Source: Tildeniella nuda ZEHNDER 1965/U140 (GTDB lineage Bacteria > Cyanobacteriota > Cyanobacteriia > Leptolyngbyales > Leptolyngbyaceae). From it: DNA of 64,000 nt. The notes under the pieces are model-generated. The model did no database searches. It saw only the letters and a list, made by a program, of their open reading frames with translations, and was not told where the DNA came from. The stretch spans positions 434,001 through 498,000 of the forward strand of contig JAHHIG010000002.1 of assembly GCA_019358895.1 (NCBI GenBank), read 5' to 3'. Of this stretch, positions 43,808-53,138 are shown piece after piece. The translations under genes and the position numbers were made by a program. Positions within the stretch are counted from its first letter, which is position 1. The number at the start of each line of letters is the position of its first letter.

Positions 43808-44206
43808 TTACTCAGACGCTTCTGTTGCCTCATCAACAGCGCTGAGCAAGCGAATGGCTAGCTGTTCATCCTCGGCTTGCACTTGCACCGCTGCCGGACT
43901 ACCCTGTCCCATGTAAGATTCGATACCTAAGTCAATGATTCGGGCTGGGATTTCGTGCGCGGCTAAAACTTGCTGCATGAACTCAGCTTCCCAACGCAGG
44001 CTAGTGGTTTTTACGGTAGTCCAAAACGTGCCTTCGATTTCACTGTATGAGTTTCCACTGGCTTGAAACTCAGTTGAGTTGGCAAAACCAAAGGCTGATG
44101 CTAGCGCTTTGGTCACTACGGTACAGAGCTTAATCAATGTATTCAATAGCACGACGTTAATTTTGGCGATCGTTGGGCACTCTAGAGTGGAGGTCAAGAT
44201 TAGCAC
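43808..44206 (-). CDS. DUF2007-like small protein
   Basis: A 132-codon frame. The conserved-looking part starts about residue 60: EGTFWTTVKTTSLRWEAEFM, QQVLAAHEIPARIIDLGI, then QVQAEDEQLAIRLLSAVDE, the pattern of DUF2007 (PII-like fold, function unknown). The start is uncertain, as the first 50 residues look unlike the family. The frame begins only seven bases from the divergent squalene-synthase-like gene, so one of the two starts is probably further in. Confidence 0.65.
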   Translation of the reverse strand: MLILTSTLECPTIAKINVVLLNTLIKLCTVVTKALASAFGFANSTEFQASGNSYSEIEGTFWTTVKTTSLRWEAEFMQQVLAAHEIPARIIDLGIESYMGQGSPAAVQVQAEDEQLAIRLLSAVDEATEASE

Positions 44207-44212
44207 GATGAT

Positions 44213-45265
44213 ATGAATGGCATCACAATTTCAGGTTTGGTGGGTTCCTCTGAACACGATGCGATCGCAGATGATTCGCTTAAAGACGAAGATAACGCAG
44301 CTTGGGTGATGGAGTTGGAGCCTAGTGTACGCGACGAGTGGATCGAGCGCATTGGCTGGATTCGCCTGATTGATCGACTGGCTGAAAATGAGCTAGTGGA
44401 TTCTGGCAGTGCAGAGTTCCGCAAGTTTTACGCTGGTTGGAAGTGGCTCTTGCTCTGGGGTCGGGTCAAGCCAGGATGCGCTTATCGAGAGGTGCTGACT
44501 CGGATCTGTACTCAGTGGTTCGGGACGTTTTCTACTCCAGTCGATCGGCTCTCCATTTGGTCGTGGAACCGCTACCTAAAAGCGATCGAGCGCTATCACG
44601 GACATGCGCTCACCATTGAAACACTCGATCAGTACGAGACCATGCTAAAGGATTTGGGTGGGGCGTATTTCCAGGTTCTACCATTCTTGTCTCAAGCGCA
44701 CTGGCAAGCTGCCTGCTATTTTGGTGCCCTCGATCAGTTCTTCAACAATTTGCGCGACATTCAAGAAGATGCTCAGCAAGGAATCTGCTACATTCCCGCA
44801 GACGTGCTCGCCCAGTTTGGAGTGACGCGAGAAGAAATCATTCAGCAGACTGCCTGCCAGAACCCAGGCTACACAAAAATGATGCAGTTTTTGCTTGATA
44901 CCTATCTCACCGGGTTACGGCAGAAAGCGTATCCGCTCATCATGGCAGAGCATTTGCACCCTTCATGGACAATCCTCCGCGATTGGTCAGTGCACCGTTA
45001 CCACCGCATTGAGCGCGTCTTCCGCGACTGCAACTTTGACTACACTCAGTTTCCCAAGTTGTATTGGTCTGAAGTGCAAAAAGAACTGCCAATGATGATT
45101 GATCAGTTGCGGCAACAGCCACCCGATCACCGCTCAGTCAAGCGCTTTCTCGATCGCAATACCTCGACAATGCCGCCATTCTTGCGGGCGATCGGGCGCA
45201 AAGTTGCCAAGGTTGCTAGCAAAATTTTGAATCGTCCGTCTTTCTCCGGACAAGAGTCGAGCTAA
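44213..45265 (+). CDS. Squalene/phytoene-synthase-like protein
   Basis: A 350-residue, mainly helical protein. FNNLRDIQEDAQQGICYIPA and DVLAQFGVTREEI match the second Asp-rich region of trans-isoprenyl head-to-head synthases (DIQED and the following IPxDxLxxFG). The first Asp-rich motif (DxxxD) is not evident, so catalysis is doubtful or altered. Other features: FRKFYAGWKWLLLWGRVKPG and LDTYLTGLRQKAYPLIM. It could be a carotenoid or hopanoid-related enzyme or a pseudoenzyme. The first 30-40 residues may not be translated; an ATG at 44309 is an alternative. Confidence 0.65.
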   Translation: MNGITISGLVGSSEHDAIADDSLKDEDNAAWVMELEPSVRDEWIERIGWIRLIDRLAENELVDSGSAEFRKFYAGWKWLLLWGRVKPGCAYREVLTRICTQWFGTFSTPVDRLSIWSWNRYLKAIERYHGHALTIETLDQYETMLKDLGGAYFQVLPFLSQAHWQAACYFGALDQFFNNLRDIQEDAQQGICYIPADVLAQFGVTREEIIQQTACQNPGYTKMMQFLLDTYLTGLRQKAYPLIMAEHLHPSWTILRDWSVHRYHRIERVFRDCNFDYTQFPKLYWSEVQKELPMMIDQLRQQPPDHRSVKRFLDRNTSTMPPFLRAIGRKVAKVASKILNRPSFSGQESS

Positions 45266-45322
45266 GGTATAGCAAACGCTCTGTCTCTGCGAGGGGCAGT
45301 CTAAAAAGCATCTGCGGGATGA

Positions 45323-45787
45323 ATGCTCATGAGTCCGCCGTTGAACCAACTGCTGGGACGTGCCGTCGCGATCGCCGCTGCTGCCCATCAAGATCAGGTG
45401 GACAAAGCGAACGCGCCCTATATTTTGCACCCACTCCGGCTCATGCTACGGGGGAAAACGACCTTGGAACAGCTCGTAGCGGTGCTGCATGATGTGGTGG
45501 AAGACTCCGACTGGACGTTAGAGCGACTTGAGGCTGAAGGCTTTCCCACCGAGGCGATCGCAGCCTTGGACTGTCTGACACGACGATCGGATGAAAGCTA
45601 CGACGAGTTTATCGATCGTGTGCTGACCAATCCCTTAGCGGTACGCGTCAAGCGCTACGACCTGGAAGACAATATGACGCTCACCCGCATGACAGTTCTA
45701 ACGGACAAAGACGTGGAGCGTCTGCAACGGTATCACAGCGTCTATCAGCGGCTTCTAAAAGCAATAGAGCATGAAGAAAGCCCCTAA
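45323..45787 (+). CDS. HD-domain (RelA/SpoT-hydrolase-like) phosphohydrolase
   Basis: A 154-residue single-domain HD protein. GRAVAIAAAAHQDQVDKANA with HPLRLMLRG gives the first His; VAVLHDVVEDSDWT is the HD motif with EDS, as in the MESH1/SpoT hydrolase domain; VKRYDLEDNMTLTRM supplies the last Asp (normally LADxxxN). It resembles small alarmone or nucleotide pyrophosphohydrolases. It lies about 60 bases after the squalene-synthase-like gene on the same strand. Confidence 0.85.
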   Translation: MLMSPPLNQLLGRAVAIAAAAHQDQVDKANAPYILHPLRLMLRGKTTLEQLVAVLHDVVEDSDWTLERLEAEGFPTEAIAALDCLTRRSDESYDEFIDRVLTNPLAVRVKRYDLEDNMTLTRMTVLTDKDVERLQRYHSVYQRLLKAIEHEESP

Positions 45788-45836
45788 CCCTTAAGCGCAG
45801 AGTCTCGCGGCTTCTGACTTCTGACTTCTAACACCT

Positions 45837-47009
45837 TCACAGCAACCCGATCGCGTGTAGCGGTCCACGCCCCGTCAAGATTTCTAACAGCACAGCCAGG
45901 ATGCCTAGCATGGCAAGGCGACCGTTCCAAACTTCTGCTGAAATGGTCATGCCCCATTCCCAGCGCTCTGGCGGATACATTTTCACTTGCTTCTCTGGAT
46001 GCATCACTTCAGCCAGCTTCAAATGCGGCGCATCAAGCGCTTCTACCACCAGATTTGCCAGATCATCAATGAAACCAGGATGCGTGTTGAGGGCAGGCAC
46101 ACGATGGAAGTTTTCAATGCCTGCTTCCTCAGCTAGTTCCCGGTACTCCATGTCAATTTCTTGCAGCGTTTCAATGTGTTCGGAAACGAAACTAATGGGC
46201 ACGACGGCGAGATCTTTAACGCCCTGTTCGGCAAGCTCCTTCAGTGCGTCATCGGTGTACGGTTGGAGCCATTCTACCGGACCGACACGGCTCTGATACG
46301 CCAGCACGTGCGGATTGGGTCGGTTCAGCGTTTGCATAATGAGCGCTACGCAGCCTTCAATTTCGCGCTGATAAGGATCGCCCGCTTCTTCAACGTAACT
46401 TACGGGAACCCCATGAGCACTGAAGAAAATGTGCACCCTGTCTGGTTCGGGAAATTGATCCAGTTCGCTGGCAATCAGGTCTGCCATTGCCTGGAGATAA
46501 CCTGGGCGATCGTACCAGGAAGGAATCGCAGTGTAATCAATTTGCGCCAGATTGGGATCTTCTTGCCAAATTTGCTCTAGCAGGCGAAAGCTAGAACCAC
46601 TGGTGCTAATGGAAAAATGCGGGTAAAGGGGCAGAATAACCAGACGTTCGACGCGATCGCGTTTGATGCGGGCGATCGCTTCTTCAGTGTACGGATGCCA
46701 ATAGCGCATACCGACATAGACATTGGCATCATGCCCTTTGTGCTGAAGCTGTGTCTGAAGCGCCTGCGCCTGCTCTTCTGTGATGCGCCGTAAGGGGGAG
46801 CCACCGCCAATCTGCCGATAGTTCTCTTGAGATTTTTTGGCTCGTGTCGTTGAGATCAACCAGGCAAGCGGACGCTGTAGCCAGGGAAACGGTAGCCGAA
46901 TAATCTCCGGATCGGAAAACAGGTTAAACAAAAAGGGACGAACGTCTTCCAAATGGTCTGGTCCGCCTAAATTCAGCAGCAATACCCCAAATCGACCCAT
47001 AACAGCCAC
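45837..47009 (-). CDS. hemH: Ferrochelatase with C-terminal chlorophyll-binding helix
   Basis: A 390-residue enzyme that inserts Fe2+ into protoporphyrin IX, the last step of haem synthesis. Core: [73 protein letters not shown] with the catalytic His, and [18 protein letters not shown] with the Glu. After a linker ([12 protein letters not shown]), the end is [20 protein letters not shown], a HLIP/CAB-type helix typical of cyanobacterial and plastid ferrochelatase II, which binds chlorophyll and tethers the enzyme to thylakoids. Confidence 0.97.
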   Translation of the reverse strand: MAVMGRFGVLLLNLGGPDHLEDVRPFLFNLFSDPEIIRLPFPWLQRPLAWLISTTRAKKSQENYRQIGGGSPLRRITEEQAQALQTQLQHKGHDANVYVGMRYWHPYTEEAIARIKRDRVERLVILPLYPHFSISTSGSSFRLLEQIWQEDPNLAQIDYTAIPSWYDRPGYLQAMADLIASELDQFPEPDRVHIFFSAHGVPVSYVEEAGDPYQREIEGCVALIMQTLNRPNPHVLAYQSRVGPVEWLQPYTDDALKELAEQGVKDLAVVPISFVSEHIETLQEIDMEYRELAEEAGIENFHRVPALNTHPGFIDDLANLVVEALDAPHLKLAEVMHPEKQVKMYPPERWEWGMTISAEVWNGRLAMLGILAVLLEILTGRGPLHAIGLL

Positions 47010-47233
47010 AGCTTTTTCTTGCTCTCAGGTTTGTTACTGATTTTAACCTTATGTTCTAGAGGAGGGTTAGGGTAAAAACCAGACATTGCATCTTTTCCTC
47101 GAAAGTTCGTCATAGAACGTTAGATTTAATGGTCAGAGCAAACGCAACCAACTTACTCAGGCAGCGATCGCTCCTTTAAGATGGGTAGCGGGAAGTAGCG
47201 CACTGCTGACCTGTAACCAACTCTAGCTTTGCT

Positions 47234-48481
<1,248 letters not shown>

Positions 48482-48571
48482 GATTTTAGATAGCAGCTTG
48501 TAGATTGAGAGTAGTAGGCTACCGCTTCACCTTTTCACTCCTTACCCCTCACTCCTCTCCCCTCACCTCCT

Positions 48572-49201
48572 ATGGCAACTATTCTCAGAGACTGGAGTTA
48601 TCAATATCAGTGGGTTTACGATAGCTTTGCGCGGTTGGCGGCGTTGAGTGTGGGTGGAGAGCGACGCTTTCGGCAATTGGCATTGGAGGGAGTACCGATC
48701 GCCCCTGAAACTACCATCCTCGATCTGTGCTGTGGCAGTGGGCAAACAACGCAATTTTTAGTGGAGCGATCGCGCCATGTCACTGGGTTAGATGCCTCGC
48801 CGCTGTCGCTCAAACGCGCCTACAAAAATGTGCCCCAGGCAGATTACGTAGAAGCCTTTGCAGAAGCGATGCCCTTCTCAGATAACCAGTTTGATGTGGT
48901 GCATACCAGCGTGGCACTGCACGAAATGGAGCCACAGCAACTTCAGCAAATTCTCAAGGAAGTGCATCGCGTCTTACGATCGGGCGGTTACTTCACGCTA
49001 GTTGATTTTCACAAACCAACGAACCCGCTTTTTGTACCCGGACTAGCGCTCTTTCTGCTGCTCTTTGAAACCGAAACCGCATGGGCGTTGATTCGTACCG
49101 ATCTCGCTGCACAACTCGAAGCAACTGGCTTTCAGCTTGTGAAGCAAACACTCCACGCGGGTGGTAGCCTTCAAGTGATTCAGGTAAAAAAGTTGCCCTA
49201 A
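48572..49201 (+). CDS. Class I SAM-dependent methyltransferase, UbiE-like
   Basis: A 209-residue methyltransferase. Motif I is TTILDLCCGSGQTTQFLVER, followed by VTGLDASPLSLKRAYKNVPQ, FAEAMPFSDNQFDVVHTSVA and LKEVHRVLRSGGYFTLVDFH. These are type-11 methyltransferase motifs, close to quinone-biosynthesis enzymes. The substrate is unknown. The start ATG follows a Pro-rich, CTCACC repeat stretch. The next gene begins 24 bases downstream, so co-transcription is likely. Confidence 0.9.
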   Translation: MATILRDWSYQYQWVYDSFARLAALSVGGERRFRQLALEGVPIAPETTILDLCCGSGQTTQFLVERSRHVTGLDASPLSLKRAYKNVPQADYVEAFAEAMPFSDNQFDVVHTSVALHEMEPQQLQQILKEVHRVLRSGGYFTLVDFHKPTNPLFVPGLALFLLLFETETAWALIRTDLAAQLEATGFQLVKQTLHAGGSLQVIQVKKLP

Positions 49202-49224
49202 TCTGCTGTGTCGTGGGAGGTGCA

Positions 49225-49791
49225 ATGACCAAGAAAGAGTTGCGACAATCGCTGTTGCAAACTCGGCGATCGCTCACGCCCGACCTTTGGCAAGCAAATA
49301 GTCATCAGCTTTGTGAACATCTGCGATCGTCTGCTCTTTTTACCCAGGCTCAGACGGTGCTTGCGTACTTCAGCATTCGGCAGGAACCGGATCTGCGTAC
49401 ACTCTTTGGAGTTGAGAAAGTCTGGGGCTTTCCGCGCTGTGTGGGCAAAACGCTGCACTGGCATACCTGGCATCCTCAAGCTTCACTGCCACTTCAATCT
49501 GGCGCTTACGGCATCCTGGAACCGCATCCAGATTCGCCCATCATTGAGCCGAAACAAGTGGAGCTGCTGTTGGTGCCTGCGATCGCCTGCGACACCCGTG
49601 GCTACCGCTTAGGCTACGGCGGCGGCTTTTACGATCGGCTGTTAGCATCCCCAATGTGGGCAGAAAAACCGACGATCGGCATTGTCTTTGACTTTGCGTA
49701 TCTGCCTACACTGCCTGAAGATGCGTGGGATCGACCGCTCACAGCTATTTGTACAGAAAAAGGGCTGTTCTTTTCAGACCAGCGTTCGTAG
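49225..49791 (+). CDS. 5-formyltetrahydrofolate cyclo-ligase
   Basis: A 188-residue enzyme that converts 5-formyl-THF to 5,10-methenyl-THF with ATP in folate metabolism. Pattern: KKELRQSLLQTRRSLTPDLW, VLAYFSIRQEPDLRTLF, VWGFPRCVGKTLHWHTW, then VELLLVPAIACDTRGYRLGY and GGGFYDRLLA (the conserved GYGGGFYDR). I chose the ATG at 49225, preceded by GGGAGG. Its folate link recurs in folC at 53.1-54.5 kb, but the two are not an operon. Confidence 0.95.
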   Translation: MTKKELRQSLLQTRRSLTPDLWQANSHQLCEHLRSSALFTQAQTVLAYFSIRQEPDLRTLFGVEKVWGFPRCVGKTLHWHTWHPQASLPLQSGAYGILEPHPDSPIIEPKQVELLLVPAIACDTRGYRLGYGGGFYDRLLASPMWAEKPTIGIVFDFAYLPTLPEDAWDRPLTAICTEKGLFFSDQRS

Positions 49792-49908
49792 AATTTCTGA
49801 AGCTAGACTGCATTGGTTGACCATTAGAACTTGACATTCTTCCTAAAAACTAGAGATACTGGAAAGCTGACTGTCTATTCCTGCTCGGATCAGGTCGGAC
49901 ACACTAAA

Positions 49909-49932
49909 AGCCTGCGATTACTTTCGTAGGCT
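49909..49932 (+). promoter_or_regulatory. Leader hairpin upstream of rplU
   Basis: AGCCTGCGA (49909-49917) and TCGTAGGCT (49924-49932) form a 9-pair stem (one G-T) with a 6-base loop, 29 bases before the rplU start. It could be a ribosomal-protein autoregulatory leader; this is inferred from position only. Confidence 0.5.
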
Positions 49933-49961
49933 ACCTGTACGGCAACTCTTAAGGTGTTTTC

Positions 49962-50372
49962 ATGACTTCTTACGCAATTATCGAACTGGGCGGCACACAG
50001 TGGCGCGTAGAGCCTGGTCGGTTCTATGACATTAATCGTCTTCCGGCTGAACCCGATACTCAGATTACGATCGACAAAGTGCTGTTTGTTCAAGATGAGG
50101 GTGAAATCAGCGTTGGGCAACCGCTTGTTGAGGGAGCAACGGTCGAGGCAACAGTGCTACAGCATTTGCGCGATCGCAAGATTATTGTCTACAAGATGCA
50201 GCCCAAAAAGAAAACCCGCAAAAAGCAAGGGCATCGTCAGGAGCTAACTCGCTTGATGATTGATAGCATTAATGTGGGCGGTTCTAGCTCCAAGGCAACC
50301 AAAAAAGGTGCGCCGACAGCGGTAGAACCCGAACCTGTAGCAGCGGTAACGCAAGAGACTGACGACGTTTAG
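49962..50372 (+). CDS. rplU: Ribosomal protein L21
   Basis: A 136-residue 50S subunit protein. [20 protein letters not shown] (usual GGKQ replaced by GGTQ), [18 protein letters not shown], and [20 protein letters not shown] are the conserved parts. The C-terminal 30 residues ([20 protein letters not shown]) are a cyanobacterial extension. It is followed by rpmA 93 bases downstream, the usual L21-L27 pair. Confidence 0.96.
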   Translation: MTSYAIIELGGTQWRVEPGRFYDINRLPAEPDTQITIDKVLFVQDEGEISVGQPLVEGATVEATVLQHLRDRKIIVYKMQPKKKTRKKQGHRQELTRLMIDSINVGGSSSKATKKGAPTAVEPEPVAAVTQETDDV

Positions 50373-50465
50373 CCGATCTGATGAGGCTCGGCTTCATGCT
50401 GAGCGATCGATCAATAGTTAATGTGAATTAGACTTCTGTTAGAAACAAGAGAGACTGAGGGGACT

Positions 50466-50759
50466 ATGGCTCACAAAAAAGGTACAGGCAGTACACGCAA
50501 CGGTCGCGATTCTAATGCTCAGCGCTTGGGCGTTAAGCGCTACGGTGGACAAACCGTGAAAGCAGGCAATATTTTGATCCGGCAGCGAGGCACCAAAGTT
50601 CACCCTGGTAACAATGTGGGTCGCGGCAGTGATGACACTCTGTTCGCGCTCATCAACGGCATTGTCACTTTTGAGCGCTACGGCAAAAGCAAAAAGAAAA
50701 TTAGCGTCTATCCTGTTGCTGAAACAGCCGTCGCTGAACCTGTAGCAACAACCGCATAG
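50466..50759 (+). CDS. rpmA: Ribosomal protein L27
   Basis: A 97-residue 50S protein located near the peptidyl-transferase centre. [40 protein letters not shown] and [20 protein letters not shown] are canonical. The C-terminus ends in an Ala/Val/Thr-rich extension. GAGGGGACT precedes the ATG. A strong terminator follows at 50861-50919. Confidence 0.98.
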   Translation: MAHKKGTGSTRNGRDSNAQRLGVKRYGGQTVKAGNILIRQRGTKVHPGNNVGRGSDDTLFALINGIVTFERYGKSKKKISVYPVAETAVAEPVATTA

Positions 50760-50860
50760 TTACAACAGAACTCACGCGCTAGAAGTCGAAAAAGGCGGCA
50801 GCTTTTGAATTTTTGGCATGATTTCTTCACTGCACAAGGCTACGTTTCTCAAGCATTTTT

Positions 50861-50919
50861 AAGCTCTCAATCAGTAGCCATTTCTTCCAAAATTTGGCTT
50901 TCGGTTGAGAGCTTTTTCG
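50861..50919 (+). terminator. Terminator of rplU-rpmA
   Basis: AAGCTCTCAA (50861-50870) and TTGAGAGCTT (50905-50914) form a perfect 10-base stem; the loop itself holds AGCCA/TGGCT. The second arm runs into TTTTT. It sits between the convergent rpmA and GT39 genes. Confidence 0.8.
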
Positions 50920-50930
50920 TGGTTTTTGAC

Positions 50931-52550
50931 TCAAGAAACTCTGCCACCTCGGAACTCATAGCCTTTGACAAGGTAATAGTTTTTAATCCAGATACCGAAG
51001 CGGAAGATCGCGATCGTCTTTCGCTCTGAGGTGCGATCGAACTGAGCCAGTAACTTTGGTTGTACCGGATGCCAATCATCCGACAAAATCAACGCATTGC
51101 GACCTTTGAAGGCTGCATCATCGGTATACCAAAAGTCGAATTGGTCAATGCGATCGGAGATTGCCATCACATTTTTATCATTCAACTGATACGCCAATGC
51201 TGAGGCAGAGCGATAATCTGTCGTGGCGAGAAAGCGATCGATGCCAACCGCTTCTGTCTGCATTTTAACTACATCTGCAACCTCATTCCAACCAAACAAC
51301 ATCCGCGAATCTGGGTCAGTTTCCCGATCGAATAAAGCAGATAGTGGAAAAATGCTGTAATGCACAACTAACAGCGTTGCAAACAGCAACCCGTAGAACT
51401 GTGCAGCGAAGAAAAGGGGCTTGTGGGATAAGAAATGAAGAGGGTTTTGAGTTTTGAGTTTTGAGTTTTGAATAGTGCTTTGTATCGTATTACTGAGGAG
51501 TTTTGAGTTTTGAGTTTTCAATTCTGACTGCTGACCGCTGTAGCTTGCTTCTCCGAAGGAGTTCGCTAATTGCTCCTTCTCAAAAACTGCTGGTAGCAAC
51601 GGAAACAGTAACAAATACGCTGTGATATTCCAGTAGTATAGTGCAGCAGAAAGTAACGAAATTCCTGTAAGAGTAACGGTAGAGATGATGAACACCCAAA
51701 ACGCAACTGTGGGATAAATGGTACGTGTGCCAAGCGATCGCCTAATTCGTTTCACCCCTTGAAAGAAGCCGAAGCAAAGCATAGGCGAAACCAGCAGAAT
51801 CGAAAATAGCACAAAGTTAAAAAAGGGTGAGAACTTAAGGCTAAAATTACCTGTGCCAACGCTACGATCGACATAGTAGCGAAACGACTGAAAATCATTA
51901 GAAAGATTCCACAATACGATGGGAATGAAGGCAGTGAGTGCGATCTCTGCTGCTAAATATAACCGTCGATCGCGCCACAAGGGTCGTAAACGCTTATCTG
52001 CTACCAACGTCGCTGCAAAACCCAGGATGACGAAAACCGCGTTGTATTTGGACAATATTGCTAGTGCGATCGCTCCTGCTGCTGCATATAAACGCCAGCT
52101 TTCGCCTTTTCCATCTGCTATATAGCTATCCAGAAAACGAATGAGTTGGTATGCAGAAATTAATGAAAACGTAATCAGTAAATGGTCATGCCACGCCAGC
52201 GTTAAAAATAAGAAATAGAGTGGAGATGCCAGTATCAGCAACACAATTAACCAGAGCGATCGCTGTATTTTATTGCCGTAAAGATAGCGAATAATCTGAT
52301 AGTAAGTATAGAAAAAAATTGCATTACTCAATACGTTAGGCAGCCGCAACGTGAATGTAGAACGTCCCAAAATGGCGGTAAAAAATCCTTGAACCCAGGC
52401 TTCTAACGGTGGATGATCGTAATAAGAAAGTGCTGGATGCTGTCCCCAAAGCCAGTAATACGCCTCATCAGGATTGGGGAAAGTGGCGAACCAAAAGACC
52501 AATCGCAGCAGGATAAAGGCAATAAGAAATGGCAAGAGCGATCGTGGCAT
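50931..52550 (-). CDS. GT39-type (ArnT/PMT-like) membrane glycosyltransferase
   Basis: A 539-residue multi-pass protein that probably transfers a sugar from a polyprenyl-phosphate donor. FWFATFPNPDEAYYWLWGQH contains the conserved D-E of loop 1, followed by HPALSYYDHPPLEAWVQGFF, both typical of family 39. Ten or more hydrophobic helices follow. Residues about 340-375 (QSELKTQNSKLLSN, then NSKLKTQNPLH) are encoded by a heptanucleotide run (TTTTGAG on the plus strand) and look like a repeat insertion in a loop, still in frame. Acceptor unknown. Confidence 0.9.
   Translation of the reverse strand: MPRSLLPFLIAFILLRLVFWFATFPNPDEAYYWLWGQHPALSYYDHPPLEAWVQGFFTAILGRSTFTLRLPNVLSNAIFFYTYYQIIRYLYGNKIQRSLWLIVLLILASPLYFLFLTLAWHDHLLITFSLISAYQLIRFLDSYIADGKGESWRLYAAAGAIALAILSKYNAVFVILGFAATLVADKRLRPLWRDRRLYLAAEIALTAFIPIVLWNLSNDFQSFRYYVDRSVGTGNFSLKFSPFFNFVLFSILLVSPMLCFGFFQGVKRIRRSLGTRTIYPTVAFWVFIISTVTLTGISLLSAALYYWNITAYLLLFPLLPAVFEKEQLANSFGEASYSGQQSELKTQNSKLLSNTIQSTIQNSKLKTQNPLHFLSHKPLFFAAQFYGLLFATLLVVHYSIFPLSALFDRETDPDSRMLFGWNEVADVVKMQTEAVGIDRFLATTDYRSASALAYQLNDKNVMAISDRIDQFDFWYTDDAAFKGRNALILSDDWHPVQPKLLAQFDRTSERKTIAIFRFGIWIKNYYLVKGYEFRGGRVS
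51438..51520. repeat. TTTTGAG heptanucleotide runs inside the GT39 gene
   Basis: Two runs of GAGTTTT (about 51438-51468 and 51498-51518) separated by about 30 bases. They encode the peptides NSKLKTQN and ELKTQNSKL in the glycosyltransferase frame. Confidence 0.85.
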
Positions 52551-52624
52551 GAGGAGAATGTTTGTTGGGTTGTGTCAGACTGTCAAACTAAGAGGACGTT
52601 TGAAAAGGTTTGAGCAGTCAGATT

Positions 52625-52885
52625 TTATGCCAACCGCCGCACCATGATACGGATCATCGCCAGATAAATCAAAGTCTCCGCTGTTTCTGGCAACCACTCA
52701 TAGTCTTTGACAAGGCGGCGGCAGCCCATGAGCCAGCCAAAAGTCCGCTCCACCACCACCTTTTTGGGAGCAACACGAACCCTTTGGTTTACTCTGAGCG
52801 CAAGACGACCTGTACGCTCCAGCGGCAAACAGCCATGACCCACTGCGGCAACGGCGTACCATACTGTGCAAGGTAATGGAACCAT
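52625..52885 (-). pseudogene. IS5-family transposase, C-terminal fragment
   Basis: The frame ends [49 protein letters not shown], the classic IS5-group transposase end (the E of VVERTF is the last DDE residue). Upstream, another frame reads [17 protein letters not shown], so a frameshift separates the pieces, and the first two catalytic Asp are absent. It abuts an IS630-like fragment on the other strand. Confidence 0.82.
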
Positions 52886-53138
52886 TCATACCAGGCAAGC
52901 CGCTCAAGCAGAGTGGCAAAACTGGCAACAAAAGGGCTTATTCTTGTTCATGCTGCCCAAGTATTGCTCTGAGATGAACGATATTGAAACCGAGTGGCAT
53001 CAACTCAAAACCCAGTAAATTGCAGGACAGATGTTTGACAACGAGTATTACCTGGTAATGGCTGTCATTGATGGCATGGCAGCTCGCAGTCAAACAGATG
53101 GGCATATACTGAAACGTTTTAAGTTTAATTCCGCCTAG
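52881..53138 (+). pseudogene. IS630-like transposase, C-terminal fragment
   Basis: Frame from 52881: [45 protein letters not shown], stop, IAGQMFDNEYYLVMAVIDGM, ending FKFNSA. This is the DDE-superfamily endonuclease tail of IS630-type transposases (PKYCSEMNDIE carries the catalytic Glu). An in-frame TAA interrupts it, and the N-terminal two thirds are missing. It meets the IS5 fragment within a few bases. Confidence 0.8.
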
